Translations under genes and position numbers: made by a program
Part shown: one piece after another, positions 29,401 through 37,928 of the stretch
Position numbering within the stretch: position 1 is the stretch's first letter
Layout: each line of letters opens with the position of its first letter
The notes under the pieces: model-generated
Seen by the model: the letters and a program-made list of their open reading frames with translations, nothing else
The model's database searches: none
Told to the model about the DNA's origin: nothing
NCBI RefSeq assembly: GCF_036227565.1
Contig: NZ_CP109460.1
Location: forward strand, 3,100,001-3,164,000
Reading direction: 5' to 3'
From: Streptomyces sp. NBC_01454
GTDB lineage: Bacteria; Actinomycetota; Actinomycetes; Streptomycetales; Streptomycetaceae
Length of the DNA: 64,000 nucleotides

Positions 29401-32400
29401 GTCGACGCCTGCCCCACGGTCTGGGTGTCCGTCCCGCTGGACGTGGTGAAGTTGGCGTCACCGCTGTAGGTCGCCGTGACGCTGTGGGTGCCGACGCTCA
29501 GGGCGCTGGTGGTGACCGTCGCCGTGCCACCGGAGAGGGTGCCGACCAGCGTCGGGCCGCCCGTGATCACGAACGTGACCGTGCCGGTAGGAGTACCGGC
29601 CCCCGGCGCCACCGGCGCGACCGTGGCCGTGAACGTCACCGGCTGACCGACCACCGACGGATCCGGCGACGAGCTGACCGTCGTGGTCGTCGACGCCAGG
29701 CCGACGGTCTGGGTGTCCGTGCCGGAGGAGCCGGCGAAGTTGGCGTTACCGCTATAGGTCGCGGTGACGGTGTACACGCCGGCCGTCACCAGCCCGTTGG
29801 TGGTCACACTCGTCGTGCCGCCGCTGAGCGTGCCGGTGAGGGTCACGGTGGTGAGCCCGTTGGTGGCCACGAAGACGACCGTGCCCGTCGGGGTGCCCGC
29901 GCCGGGCGCGACCGGCGCCACGGTGGCCGTGAACGTCACCGGCTGCCCGACCACCGACGGGTCCGGCGACGAGCTGACGGTGGTGGTCGTCAGCGCCGGG
30001 GTCACGGTCTGGGTGTCGGTGTCACTGGAGCCGCTGTAGTTGGCGTCGCCGCTGTAGGTCGCGGTCACGGTGTACAGGCCGGCGGTGACCAGCCCGTTGG
30101 TGCTGACGGTGGCCACGCCGGAGCCGTCGAGGGTGCCGCTGAGGCTGACCGTGGTCGTGCCGTTGGTGATGACGAAGGCGACGGTGCCGGTCGGGATCCC
30201 GCCGCCGGGGAACACCGGCCCCACGAAAGCGGTGAAGTTGACGGTCTGCCCGGTCACCGAGGGATCGGGGAACGAGGTGACCGTGGTCATGGTCGATGCC
30301 TGGCCGACGGTCTGGGTGTCGGTCCCGGTGGAAGTGGTGAAGTTGGCATCGCCGCTGTAGGTCGCGGCGACCGTATGGACACCGGCGGCCAGCGCACTGG
30401 TACTGACACTCGCCGTGCCCCCGGACAACGTGCCGGTCAGGGTCGGGCCCCCGCTGATGACGAACGTCACCGTGCCCGTCGGAGTCCCCGCACCCGGCGC
30501 CACCGGCGCCACCGTGGCCGTGAACGTCACCGACTGCCCGACCACCGACGGATCCGGTGACGAGGTCACCGTCGTGGTCGTCGACGCCTGCCCCACGGTC
30601 TGGGTATCGGTCCCGCTGGAGCCGGTGAAGGCGGCGCTGCCGCTGTAGGTCGCCGTGACGGTGTGCGTACCGGCGGACAGTGCGCCGGTCGTGACGCTCG
30701 CGGTGCCCCCGGACAACGTGCCGGTCAAGGTCGGACCGCCACTGATGACGAAGGTGACCGTGCCGGTCGGCGTCCCCGAAGCGGGCAGGACGGGCGCGAC
30801 GACGGCCGTGAAAGTCACCGGCTGTCCGACGACGGACGGATCCGGCGAAGAGGTGACCGTCGTGGTCGTGGCCCCCTGGCCGACGGTCTGGGTGTCGGTC
30901 CCGGTGGAAGTGGTGAAGTTGGCATCGCCGCTGTAGGTCGCGGCGACCGTATGGACACCGGCGGCCAGCGCACTGGTACTGACACTCGCCGTGCCCCCGG
31001 ACAACGTGCCGGTCAGGGTCGGGCCCCCGCTGATGACGAACGTCACCGTGCCCGTCGGAGTCCCCGCACCCGGCGCCACCGGCGCCACCGTGGCCGTGAA
31101 CGTCACCGACTGCCCGACCACCGACGGATCCGGTGACGAGCTGACCGTCGTGGTCGTCGACGCCTGCCCCACGGTCTGGGTATCGGTCCCGCTGGAGCCG
31201 GTGAAGGCGGCGCTGCCGCTGTAGGTCGCCGTGACGGTGTGCGTACCGGCGGACAGTGCGCCGGTCGTGACGCTCGCGGTGCCCCCGGACAGGGTGCCGG
31301 TCAAGGTCGGACCGCCACTGATGACGAAGGTGACCGTGCCGGTCGGCGTCCCCGAAGCGGGCAGGACGGGCGCGACGACGGCCGTGAAGGTCACCGGCTG
31401 TCCGACGACGGACGGGTCCGGCGAAGAGGTGACCGTCGTGGTCGTGGCCCCCTGGCCGACGGTCTGGGTGTCGGTCCCGGTGGAAGTGGTGAAGTTGGCA
31501 TCGCCGCTGTAGGTCGCGGTGACCGTATGGACACCGGCGGCCAGCGCACTGGTACTGACACTCGCCGTGCCCCCGGACAACGTGCCGGTCAGGGTCGGGC
31601 CCCCGCTGATGACGAACGTCACCGTGCCCGTCGGAGTCCCCGCACCCGGCGCCACCGGCGCCACCGTGGCCGTGAACGTCACCGACTGCCCGACCACCGA
31701 CGGGTCCGGCGCCGAGGTCACCGTCGTGGTCGTCGACGCCTTGTTGACGGTCTGGGTGTCCGTACCGCTCGACGGCGCGAAACTGCCGCTGCCGCTGTAG
31801 GTGGCGGTGACCGCGTGGCTGCCCACACTCAGGCTGCTGGTGGAGACGCTCGCCGTGCCGCCCGAGAGCGTCGCCGTCAGCGTGGGGCCGCCGGCGATGA
31901 CGAAGGTGACCGTGCCGGTCGGCGTCCCCGAAGCGGGCGGGACGGGCGCGACGACGGCCGTGAAGGTCACGGACTGCCCGAAGACCGAGGGGTCGGGGGA
32001 CGAGGTGACCGTGGTGGTCGTCGCTGCCGGCGCCGCCACCACCGTCTGGGTATCGGTGCCGGAGGACGCGTTGAACTGGGTATCGCCGTTGTAGGTGGCG
32101 GTGATCAGATGCGTGCCGACGCTGAGACTGCTGGTGGTGACGGTCGCCGTACCGCCCGAGAGGGTGCCGGTCAGGGTGCCGCCCCCGCCGCCTTGGATGA
32201 CGAAGGTGACGGTGCCGGTCGGTGTCCCCGCGCCGGGCGCGACCGCGGTGACCTGGGCGGTGATGGTGACCGTCTGCCCGGAGTTCGACGGGTCCGGCGA
32301 GGAGGTGACCGTGGTGGCGGTCGAAGCCTTGAACACCGTGGCGGAGCCGGCGGAACTGGACGGGCCGAATTGCGCGTTGCCGTTGTAGTTCGCGGTGTAG

Positions 32401-32615
32401 GTGTGGAATCCGACGCTCAGGCTGTTGGTGGTGACGGTGGCGGTGCCGCCGACGAGGGTTCCGGTCAGGGTCGGCCCGCCGGGGATGACGAAGGTGACGG
32501 TGCCGGTCGGCGGGCCCAGCCCGAACGGGATGACGGTGGCCGTCAGCGTGACGGTCTGACCGAAGACCGACGGATTGGGCGCGGCGGAGGTCAGCGTGAA
32601 CGTGGGCGTTGGCAT
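26436..32615 (-). CDS. Giant Ig-like domain repeat protein (21 repeats)
   Basis: 2059 residues made entirely of 21 tandem bacterial Ig-like domains (Big_3-type) of about 95 residues. Each has the pattern SSPDPSVVGQxVTFTATV, then TPTGTVTFV, a GTLSGG turn, and VTATYSGDANF...GTDTQTV. Two variants alternate: a short GGPTL form and a form with TDGVTTVTLTG plus a VTTNGLVTAG loop. No signal peptide, lipobox, LPxTG, LAETG or membrane helix is visible; the protein begins directly with MPTPTFTLTSAAPNPSVFGQ. Such repeats normally form extracellular stalks or adhesins, so the route out of the cell, if any, is unexplained. Start ATG 32615 is preceded by GGAGGG. A lipase gene lies 1 kb upstream on the same strand. 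Confidence 0.88.
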   Translation of the reverse strand: MPTPTFTLTSAAPNPSVFGQTVTLTATVIPFGLGPPTGTVTFVIPGGPTLTGTLVGGTATVTTNSLSVGFHTYTANYNGNAQFGPSSSAGSATVFKASTATTVTSSPDPSNSGQTVTITAQVTAVAPGAGTPTGTVTFVIQGGGGGTLTGTLSGGTATVTTSSLSVGTHLITATYNGDTQFNASSGTDTQTVVAAPAATTTTVTSSPDPSVFGQSVTFTAVVAPVPPASGTPTGTVTFVIAGGPTLTATLSGGTASVSTSSLSVGSHAVTATYSGSGSFAPSSGTDTQTVNKASTTTTVTSAPDPSVVGQSVTFTATVAPVAPGAGTPTGTVTFVISGGPTLTGTLSGGTASVSTSALAAGVHTVTATYSGDANFTTSTGTDTQTVGQGATTTTVTSSPDPSVVGQPVTFTAVVAPVLPASGTPTGTVTFVISGGPTLTGTLSGGTASVTTGALSAGTHTVTATYSGSAAFTGSSGTDTQTVGQASTTTTVSSSPDPSVVGQSVTFTATVAPVAPGAGTPTGTVTFVISGGPTLTGTLSGGTASVSTSALAAGVHTVAATYSGDANFTTSTGTDTQTVGQGATTTTVTSSPDPSVVGQPVTFTAVVAPVLPASGTPTGTVTFVISGGPTLTGTLSGGTASVTTGALSAGTHTVTATYSGSAAFTGSSGTDTQTVGQASTTTTVTSSPDPSVVGQSVTFTATVAPVAPGAGTPTGTVTFVISGGPTLTGTLSGGTASVSTSALAAGVHTVAATYSGDANFTTSTGTDTQTVGQASTMTTVTSFPDPSVTGQTVNFTAFVGPVFPGGGIPTGTVAFVITNGTTTVSLSGTLDGSGVATVSTNGLVTAGLYTVTATYSGDANYSGSSDTDTQTVTPALTTTTVSSSPDPSVVGQPVTFTATVAPVAPGAGTPTGTVVFVATNGLTTVTLTGTLSGGTTSVTTNGLVTAGVYTVTATYSGNANFAGSSGTDTQTVGLASTTTTVSSSPDPSVVGQPVTFTATVAPVAPGAGTPTGTVTFVITGGPTLVGTLSGGTATVTTSALSVGTHSVTATYSGDANFTTSSGTDTQTVGQASTTTTVSSSPDPSVVGQPVTFTATVAPVAPGAGTPTGTVVFVATDGVTTVTLTGTLIGGTTSVTTNGLVTAGVYTVTATYSGNANFISSTGADTQTVGQASTTTTVSSSPDPSLFGQPVTFTATVAPVAPGAGTPTGTVTFVIAGGPTLVGTLSGGTATVTTSALSVGIHTVTATYSGDANFSTSSGTDTQTVGLASTTTAVSSSPDPSVVGQPVTFTATVAPVAPGAGTPTGTVVFVATDGVTTVTLTGTLSGGTTSVTTNGLVTAGTYTVTATYSGDGSFSTSTGADTQTVGQASTTTAVSSSPDPSVVGQPVTFTATVAPVAPGAGVPTGTVVFVATDGVTTVTLTGTLIGGTTSVTTNGLVTAGVYTVTATYSGDANFTASAGTDTQTVTAALTATTVSSLPDPSVVGEPVTFTATVAPVAPGAGVPTGTVVFVATDGVTTVTLTGTLIGGTTSVTTNGLVTAGVYTVTATYSGDANFTGSSGSDTQTVTAAPTTTTVSSSPDPSVVGESVTFTATVAPVAPGAGVPTGTVVFMATDGPTTVTLTGTLSGGTTSVSTNGLVTAGTYSVTASYSGDPNYTASAGTDTQTVTAALTTTTVSSLPDPSVVGEPVTFTATVAPVAPGAGTPTGTVAFVITDGATTVTLTGTLSGGTTSVTTSGLVTAGVYSVTATYSGDANFTASTGSGTQTVNQALTTTTVSSSPDPSVVGQSVTFTATVAPVAPGAGTPTGTVTFVITGGPTLVGTLSGGVATASTSALGVGTFTVTATYSGDADFSTSSGTDTQTVVQASTTTAVTSAPDPSLFGQPVTFTATVAPVAPGAGTPTGTVTFVIDGGGGGTLIGTVAAGTATVTTATLDAGVHNVTATYNGDTDFAGSSGTDTQTVNQTATTLTATSFPDPSTAGDSVAFLAFVGPVAPGSGVPTGTVAFTITDGITTLNLTGTLDGAGVAAVSSPLITPGLYLITAVYGGDTNFTGSTDTDTQTVLP
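30301..31716 (-). repeat. 576-bp higher-order repeat inside the Ig gene
   Basis: A near-identical block beginning TGGCCGACGGTCTGGG recurs at 30301, 30877 and 31453, exactly 576 bases apart. That is 192 residues, or two Ig domains. The copies differ by only a few bases, much less than other domains in the same gene. This points to recent duplication or gene conversion of domain pairs. Confidence 0.9.
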
Positions 32616-33642
32616 GGAGGGCCCTCCGAGGGCAGTGAGGGTGGCGGGCCGTTCGGCCCCGCGGCTTCCGGATTCCGTGGGAAGGCGTCAACTACCTGTG
32701 GGAGGGGGCTCGTTGTGGGCAGCCGAGGGACATGTGCACCTGCATTTCAGTCCTCCAACAGGTGGGGGCAGCCCCGCCGGTCGATGGCATCAGTAGGCGC
32801 GTTATTCCGGCCACCACGCCATGCCCGTGCGCAGTTTTACCCTGAATGGCGCAGCGCAGGGCGGCGTACCCGGCACCCGCGGACGTGCGCCGCGCAGCGC
32901 GCACGTCCTCCGCGTGGACACAAAGGAAGCGGGGGCATGGCGCACCCCTGCCGGGAGCCACTCCCCCACCACCGCCAACGCCGTTGCACCACCGCGCGGT
33001 TGGCCATACCGGCACGCTCCGGCGAGGGCATTTCCGGCCTTCGCTTTACCCGTTGCCAGAGCAATGCGCAACAGTCGCCCGGGGAGTCGGAGTGGAGTTC
33101 AAGCCAGGCGGGAATCCCACTCAAAACGCTTACTCAGAAGCGGAGTTGGGAGAAGCGGGCGGCGTTGTCCGGGGCCTTCGGGTGGCAGTCGCAAGCGGAA
33201 GGCGGAAAGGAGGGTGCGCCGGTTGCGCGCCGGGGCCCCTCCCTTCGCGGTCCTGACGGACGGATACGGCAGGCATTCCACTGGGTCGTGTCCGGACCGG
33301 CACTCCGGAGACCAAGCCGCCGTACGCCTCGTATCGCCGGGCCAGGCCACCGCCGTTCAGGCGCTTGTTGCCGACGACGGACGGTCGTGGTGGGCCCGCA
33401 GCACGTACGGGCCCCCTCGCGGGTCGCGCCGGGCCGCGCCGCGCTCCGGGTGCAGCTCCAGGAGGTTCCGTTCGCGCCGTCGTCCGATGCCGCGGGCGAG
33501 CCGGACGTCTCGGCTCCGTGGCCTGCTCACCGCAGGGCGAACGGTCCTGCGGTGATCCCTCGCCCGGGCACGGTTCGACCGGTCGGCGGCAAGGCCCCGG
33601 GGCCGCCTCGACGGGCCACCCCGGGAACGGGCCGTGCGGACG
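32616..33642. other. 1-kb region without a supported gene
   Basis: No frame looks protein-like on either strand; the open frames are Arg/Pro-rich shadows. It includes a strong inverted repeat, GGACGTGCGC (32881-32890) with GCGCACGTCC (32899-32908), flanked by weaker pairing CGCGG/CCGCG. The promoter and leader of the Ig-repeat gene should lie at its left end. The rest could be decayed coding sequence. Confidence 0.5.
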
Positions 33643-35142
33643 CTACCGTCCGGTGTAGGTGAACTCGTCGGCCGGGCTGGTGGAAGAGGTGGCCTTGCCG
33701 ACCGTCACGGTGACGTTCACCGTCTGGTGGTCGTCGAGCTGACCGGGCGCGGTTGCGGTGATCTGCCCGGTGGAGACGAACTTGACCGCGTCGGACGGCT
33801 TGTCCTTGAAGTGCACGGTGGCGCCATTGGCGAAGCCCGAGCCGCTGATGGTGACCGGAGTGCCGACCTTTCCGCTGGTCGGGCTGACCGCACTGACCAC
33901 CACAGGTGCGGGTCCGCCATAGGCGAACTGCCCCATCGCGACGGCCGGGGAGGTGCCGAGGGTGTTGGTGACGCGGACGTGGACGATGCCGGTTCCGTTG
34001 GGGACCTGAGCGGTGATCCTCCTGCCGGAGGGGTCGATCTGGCGCTGGGTGCAGGCGAAGCGGCCGAAGTCGACCATGCTGTCCTGACTGAAACCGCTGC
34101 CGTTGATGGTCACCGTGGCGCCTGATGCACCGAAGGTGGGGGTCATGTCGGTCACGACCGGCGCGGAAGGGACGGCAGGCGCCCCCACCAGGTCCAGGTA
34201 GGTGGAGTTGGCGTGCTGGAAGGCGACCTGGCCGAGGAAGTCCTGGGTGGTCTTGTTGACCAGGTTCTTGGCAAGGGTCGTGTAGCTGGTGTTCATCGGG
34301 CGGAGCGTGCCGGGCTGGACGTAGACGTTGCCCTTGGTGCGCTGGGCGATCGTCCCGATGAGCAGCTTCACTTCGTCGGTCGCCTGCGGTCCCGGGCTCG
34401 GGTACCAGCCGGCGGTGGTGGGGAGATCGGCCCATGCGTGCGGTACCAGGTCGTAGGCGTTGTTCTGGCGCTCGTCGATGACCCACGGCACGGAGTCGAC
34501 GTAGTCGACGAAGCTCTGCACGCCGGCGGTGGGAGCGGCATAGGTGATCACGCCGAACTTCGGCTGATTCGTCCAGGTCTGCGCCTGCAGGTACGGCGCG
34601 AGCATGGTGGCGATGCAACCGCCCAGGCTGTGACCGGTCACGTAGACGGTCGGCTGCGGCGAGGAGGGCGCCGCCTTGAGCGCGACGGCGAGCGCCTGAG
34701 CGAGCGTGACGTTCGGGGAGGGTGAGGCGATCGAGCGGGCGGTGACCACCCGTTTGAACGCATCCATCGCCCCCTTGGAAACGGCGATGGGCTTCGGCGA
34801 TCCGCTTTCGGGGAACGGGACGACCGTGCCGACCTCGAGGTCCTCGAGGATGTCGGTCCAATCGGCGTCCGTTCCGCGAGCGACCACGGCGAACTCGTTC
34901 GAGCCGTTGGTGCTCCGTGCGAGGTAGGCCATATTGGCGTTGGCCTCGCTCAGAGCGAGCCACACCAGCTCCCAAGCGCCCTCCGTCGCAAGGCCGGGAT
35001 CGCTCAGTTGCGCGTCGATGCCGGTGATGATGCGTGCGGTCTGCTGCTCCAGGGTCTCCCCGGACGGACGCGGGGTGGCCCCGGTGGATGCAAGGGCAGC
35101 CAGGGTCATGGTCACCTGGGCGATTGTCGGATCTGGTGCCAT
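33643..35142 (-). CDS. Class 3 lipase-like hydrolase with two IPT/TIG domains
   Basis: 499 residues. The N-terminal 330 residues are a lipase class 3 fold with AVVARGTDADWTDILEDLEVG and the nucleophile elbow VTGHSLGGCIATML. Later Asp and His candidates are in NAYDLVPHAW. Two C-terminal IPT/TIG immunoglobulin-like domains follow (PVVTDMTPTFGASGATVTI from about 333 and VVVSAVSPTSGKVGTPVTI from about 415), each with a NGSGF or SGSGF loop. No signal peptide is present, which is odd for a lipase with surface-type domains. It lies upstream of the Ig-repeat gene on the same strand. Function is inferred from fold only. Confidence 0.82.
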   Translation of the reverse strand: MAPDPTIAQVTMTLAALASTGATPRPSGETLEQQTARIITGIDAQLSDPGLATEGAWELVWLALSEANANMAYLARSTNGSNEFAVVARGTDADWTDILEDLEVGTVVPFPESGSPKPIAVSKGAMDAFKRVVTARSIASPSPNVTLAQALAVALKAAPSSPQPTVYVTGHSLGGCIATMLAPYLQAQTWTNQPKFGVITYAAPTAGVQSFVDYVDSVPWVIDERQNNAYDLVPHAWADLPTTAGWYPSPGPQATDEVKLLIGTIAQRTKGNVYVQPGTLRPMNTSYTTLAKNLVNKTTQDFLGQVAFQHANSTYLDLVGAPAVPSAPVVTDMTPTFGASGATVTINGSGFSQDSMVDFGRFACTQRQIDPSGRRITAQVPNGTGIVHVRVTNTLGTSPAVAMGQFAYGGPAPVVVSAVSPTSGKVGTPVTISGSGFANGATVHFKDKPSDAVKFVSTGQITATAPGQLDDHQTVNVTVTVGKATSSTSPADEFTYTGR

Positions 35143-35479
35143 CGTCGTTCCTGCTCCTTGGAGGTGTTGCCGGTGCGGAGACGGGGCGGCCTTTCGGCAG
35201 CATCAGGGCAGATCGGTGCCGAACCGACCGTCAGAGTGGATCGCACACCATCAGACCTCCCCTCCGCGTTGTCCGGTGCCTTTCCTGCCTGCAGGCTGAC
35301 CAGGTTCACCTTGTTGGCCGTTCGCCCTCCGTGCGTGCGGCGCGCCGAGCCAGGTGCGCGGCGCGGCCGGGAGAGCGCCGCGGTCGGCAGGGGCGGCCGC
35401 CACGGTCGGCAGGCGGTCCCGCCCTCCGGCCGCGTCCTCGAAGCGCCGACGTCCCCCACCGCGCCCCTCCGCGCGACCT
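35143..35479. other. Intergenic, nothing recognised
   Basis: Between the lipase start and the MocR gene's stop. No gene, repeat or clear hairpin was recognised. The lipase promoter should be here. Confidence 0.4.
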
Positions 35480-36925
35480 CTAAGGCGCCGGCGGCAGCGC
35501 CCGGAGCAAGGCGTCCAGGACCCCGGCGAAGGAGTGGTCGGGCGGGGTGCCGTAGCCCACGACCAGGGCGTCGCGGACGGGCTGCGGGGCGGCGGGGTCC
35601 CGGAAGCGGCTCAGCCCCTCCAGGGCGAGGCCCTGCCACCGGGCGGCCTCGACGACGGCCTGTTCGGTGCCGGGCGGGAGTTCCAGTACGGCATGCAGTC
35701 CGGCGGCGATGCCCGAGACCCGGACGTGGGGCGCGCGGTCGGCCAGGGCGGCCACCAACTGGTCGCGGCGGCGCCGGTAGCGCAGCCGCATCCCGCGCAG
35801 ATGCCGGTCGTAGGCGCCCGAGGCCAGGAAGTCGGCGAGGGTGAGCTGGTCCAGCGCGCCGGACTGCCATTCGCCGGTGCCCTTGAGCGCCAGCACCGGG
35901 TCGACCAGCCGGTCCGGCAGCACCATCCAGGCCACCCGCAGGGCGGGGGCCAGACTCTTGCTCGCGGTGCCGAGGTGGACGACGTGGTCGGGGTCCAGGC
36001 CCTGGAGAGCACCGACCGGCCGGCGGTCGTAGCGGAACTCGCCGTCGTAGTCGTCGTCCAGGACGAACCCGCCAGTGGCCCGGGCCCAGTTGACGGCGGC
36101 GGCGCGGCGGTCGGGGTGCAGCGGGACGCCGGTGGGGAACTGGTGGGCGGGGGTGAGCAGGGCCGCCCGGACGTCGTCGAGCCCGGCCAGTTCCCCGGTG
36201 CCGGCGCCGTGTTCGTCGACCGGCAGCGGGACGGTGCCCAGGCCCGCGCGGGTGATGACCGCGCGGTGGAAGTCCAGGCCGTAGGACTCGACGGCGATCC
36301 GTCCGGGGCCCAGCGCCCGGCTCAGCAGGGACAGCCCCTGCGGGAAGCCGGCGCACAGCACGATGCGCGCGGGGTCGGCGCGTACGCCCCGGGCGCGGGC
36401 CAGGTAGTCGGCGAGGGCGGTGCGCAGTTCGGGGCGCCCGGCGGGGGTGGTGTGGCCGAACGCCTCGCTGGGGGCGGCGGTCAGGGCGCGGCGGGCGGCG
36501 GCCAGCCAGGCGGTGCGCGGGAAGGCCGAGACGTCGGAGGTGCCGGGGGTGAGGTCGAAGCGCGGCCGGTCGGGGCGGCCGGCCGGGCCGGGGGCGTGCC
36601 GGGCGGCGGGCGTGGTGCGCGGCGGGGCGCTCTGCCGGGCACCCCCGACGTCTCGGAGGTGCCGCCGGGCGACCTGGGTACCGGACCCCTGCCGGGCGGT
36701 CAGCCAGCCCTCCGCGACCAGTTCGGCGTAGGCGTCGGCGACGGTGTTGCGGGCGATGCCGAGGTCGGCGGCGAGGGAGCGGGAGGAGGGCAGCCGGGTG
36801 CCGGGGGCGAGCCGCCCGGACCGTACGGCGTCCCGCAGCGCACGGATCAGTCCGGCCCGCAGCCCGCCGGGGCCGCTGAGGTCCAGATGCAGATCACGGC
36901 CGAAAGTGGCCCAGGAATGTGGCAT
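35480..36925 (-). CDS. MocR/PdxR-type GntR regulator with aminotransferase domain
   Basis: 481 residues. The N-terminal GntR winged helix (about 20-85) includes RSGRLAPGTRLPSSRSLAAD and LGIARNTVADAYAELVAEGW. A fold-type I aminotransferase domain follows, with the PLP lysine in GTASKSLAPALRVAW and the Asp site in DDDYDGEFRYD. MocR proteins use PLP or its adducts to control neighbouring genes. It diverges from an AhpD-like operon with 47 bases between starts, and a direct repeat spans the gap, so it probably regulates that operon. Start at ATG 36925. Confidence 0.92.
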   Translation of the reverse strand: MPHSWATFGRDLHLDLSGPGGLRAGLIRALRDAVRSGRLAPGTRLPSSRSLAADLGIARNTVADAYAELVAEGWLTARQGSGTQVARRHLRDVGGARQSAPPRTTPAARHAPGPAGRPDRPRFDLTPGTSDVSAFPRTAWLAAARRALTAAPSEAFGHTTPAGRPELRTALADYLARARGVRADPARIVLCAGFPQGLSLLSRALGPGRIAVESYGLDFHRAVITRAGLGTVPLPVDEHGAGTGELAGLDDVRAALLTPAHQFPTGVPLHPDRRAAAVNWARATGGFVLDDDYDGEFRYDRRPVGALQGLDPDHVVHLGTASKSLAPALRVAWMVLPDRLVDPVLALKGTGEWQSGALDQLTLADFLASGAYDRHLRGMRLRYRRRRDQLVAALADRAPHVRVSGIAAGLHAVLELPPGTEQAVVEAARWQGLALEGLSRFRDPAAPQPVRDALVVGYGTPPDHSFAGVLDALLRALPPAP

Positions 36926-36937
36926 GAAAGTGGACCA
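36902..36937. promoter_or_regulatory. Direct repeat, candidate MocR operator
   Basis: GAAAGTGGCCCA at 36902-36913 and GAAAGTGGACCA at 36926-36937 form a direct repeat with 24-base spacing. The repeat overlaps the mocR start codon region and the divergent promoter. Direct-repeat half-sites are typical of MocR regulators. Confidence 0.55.
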
Positions 36938-36972
36938 TACAGCTGCGCCATTACCAACGTAGCGTCAGAGAC

Positions 36973-37473
36973 ATGACGCCAACGACCACACCCGCTCCCG
37001 CCGGCTCCGAAAGTGCCCCGGCGCACCACCACGGGCCCCGGATGCGCTGGGTGAAGCATGCTCCCGAGGTCTATCAGGCCATGATCGCGCTGGACGCGGC
37101 GGCCAGGAAGGACATCGACCCGGGCCTGGCCGAACTGGTCAAGGTCCGCGCCTCGCAGCTCAACAAGTGCGCCTTCTGCCTCGATATGCACCTGACCGAC
37201 GCGCGTAAGGCCGGCGAGTCCGAGGAGCGGCTCCAGCTCCTCGTCGCCTGGGCGGAGGCACCGGACCACTACACCGCGAAGGAGCGGGCGGCCCTCGCGC
37301 TCACCGAGGCGATCACCGTCCTCACCGACGGCTTCGTCCCCGACGACGTCTACGCGCAGGCCGCCGCCCACTTCGACGAGACCGAACTCGCCCAGCTGAT
37401 CGCGCTGATCACCACCATCAACGCCTGGAACCGGTTCGCCGTGAGCACCCGCATGACCCCGGGGAAGGCGTGA
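36973..37473 (+). CDS. AhpD-like carboxymuconolactone decarboxylase family protein (first copy)
   Basis: 166 residues of the CMD/AhpD fold. The redox motif is CAFCLDMH, a CxxC-x-x-x-H site as in alkylhydroperoxidase AhpD, embedded in VKVRASQLNKCAFC. The rest is helical, with the family's ERAALALTEAITVL. It likely acts in peroxide or organic-radical detoxification; the substrate is unknown. It is the first gene of a three-gene unit, and its stop overlaps the next GTG start (GTGA). Regulation by the divergent MocR protein is likely. Confidence 0.88.
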   Translation: MTPTTTPAPAGSESAPAHHHGPRMRWVKHAPEVYQAMIALDAAARKDIDPGLAELVKVRASQLNKCAFCLDMHLTDARKAGESEERLQLLVAWAEAPDHYTAKERAALALTEAITVLTDGFVPDDVYAQAAAHFDETELAQLIALITTINAWNRFAVSTRMTPGKA

Positions 37474-37928
37474 CCACGATGAGCCGGCGCATGGTGTTCT
37501 GGGAACAGATGTCCGCGTTCGGCCGGGCCCAGCTCCGGCTGACCACGGCCGCCAAGAAGGGGCTGGGCGATCCGGTGCTGGCCGAACTGGTCGTGCTGCG
37601 CGCCTCCCAGCTCAACCGGTGTGCCTTCTGCATCGACATGCATGTGAAGAACCTGCACGAGGCGGGGGTCGAGCCGCGGCGCATCGATCTGCTGCCCGCG
37701 TGGGAGGAGACCGGCGACCTCTACACCGCGAAGGAGCGGGCCGCCCTCGCGCTCACCGAGGCGATCACCGTCCTCACCGACGGCTCCGTCCCCGACGACG
37801 TCTACGCGCAGGCCGCCGCCCACTTCGACGAGACCGAACTCGCCCACCTGATCGCGGTGATCGTCGCGATCAACAACTGGAACCGCGTCAATGTCACCGT
37901 CCGCCAGCCTCCGGGGGAGGAGCTGTGA
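37470..37928 (+). CDS. AhpD-like carboxymuconolactone decarboxylase family protein (second copy)
   Basis: 152 residues, a paralogue of the preceding gene with CAFCIDMH as its redox motif. The stretch from YTAKERAALALTEAIT through DDVYAQAAAHFDETEL is identical or nearly so to the first copy, also at DNA level. The N-terminal parts differ (MSRRMVFWEQMSAFGRAQL here). This suggests tandem duplication with later gene conversion of the 3' half. It overlaps the next gene by four bases. GTG 37470 is given; ATG 37479 is an alternative. Confidence 0.86.
   Translation: MTTMSRRMVFWEQMSAFGRAQLRLTTAAKKGLGDPVLAELVVLRASQLNRCAFCIDMHVKNLHEAGVEPRRIDLLPAWEETGDLYTAKERAALALTEAITVLTDGSVPDDVYAQAAAHFDETELAHLIAVIVAINNWNRVNVTVRQPPGEEL

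Noticed and set aside
26814..33662. Long rightward frames opposite the Ig-repeat gene and across its promoter (up to 807 codons)
   Set aside because: They are Arg/Gly/Asp-rich or Val/Pro-rich antisense shadows caused by the GC-rich repeats; the minus-strand frame has the coherent domain structure.
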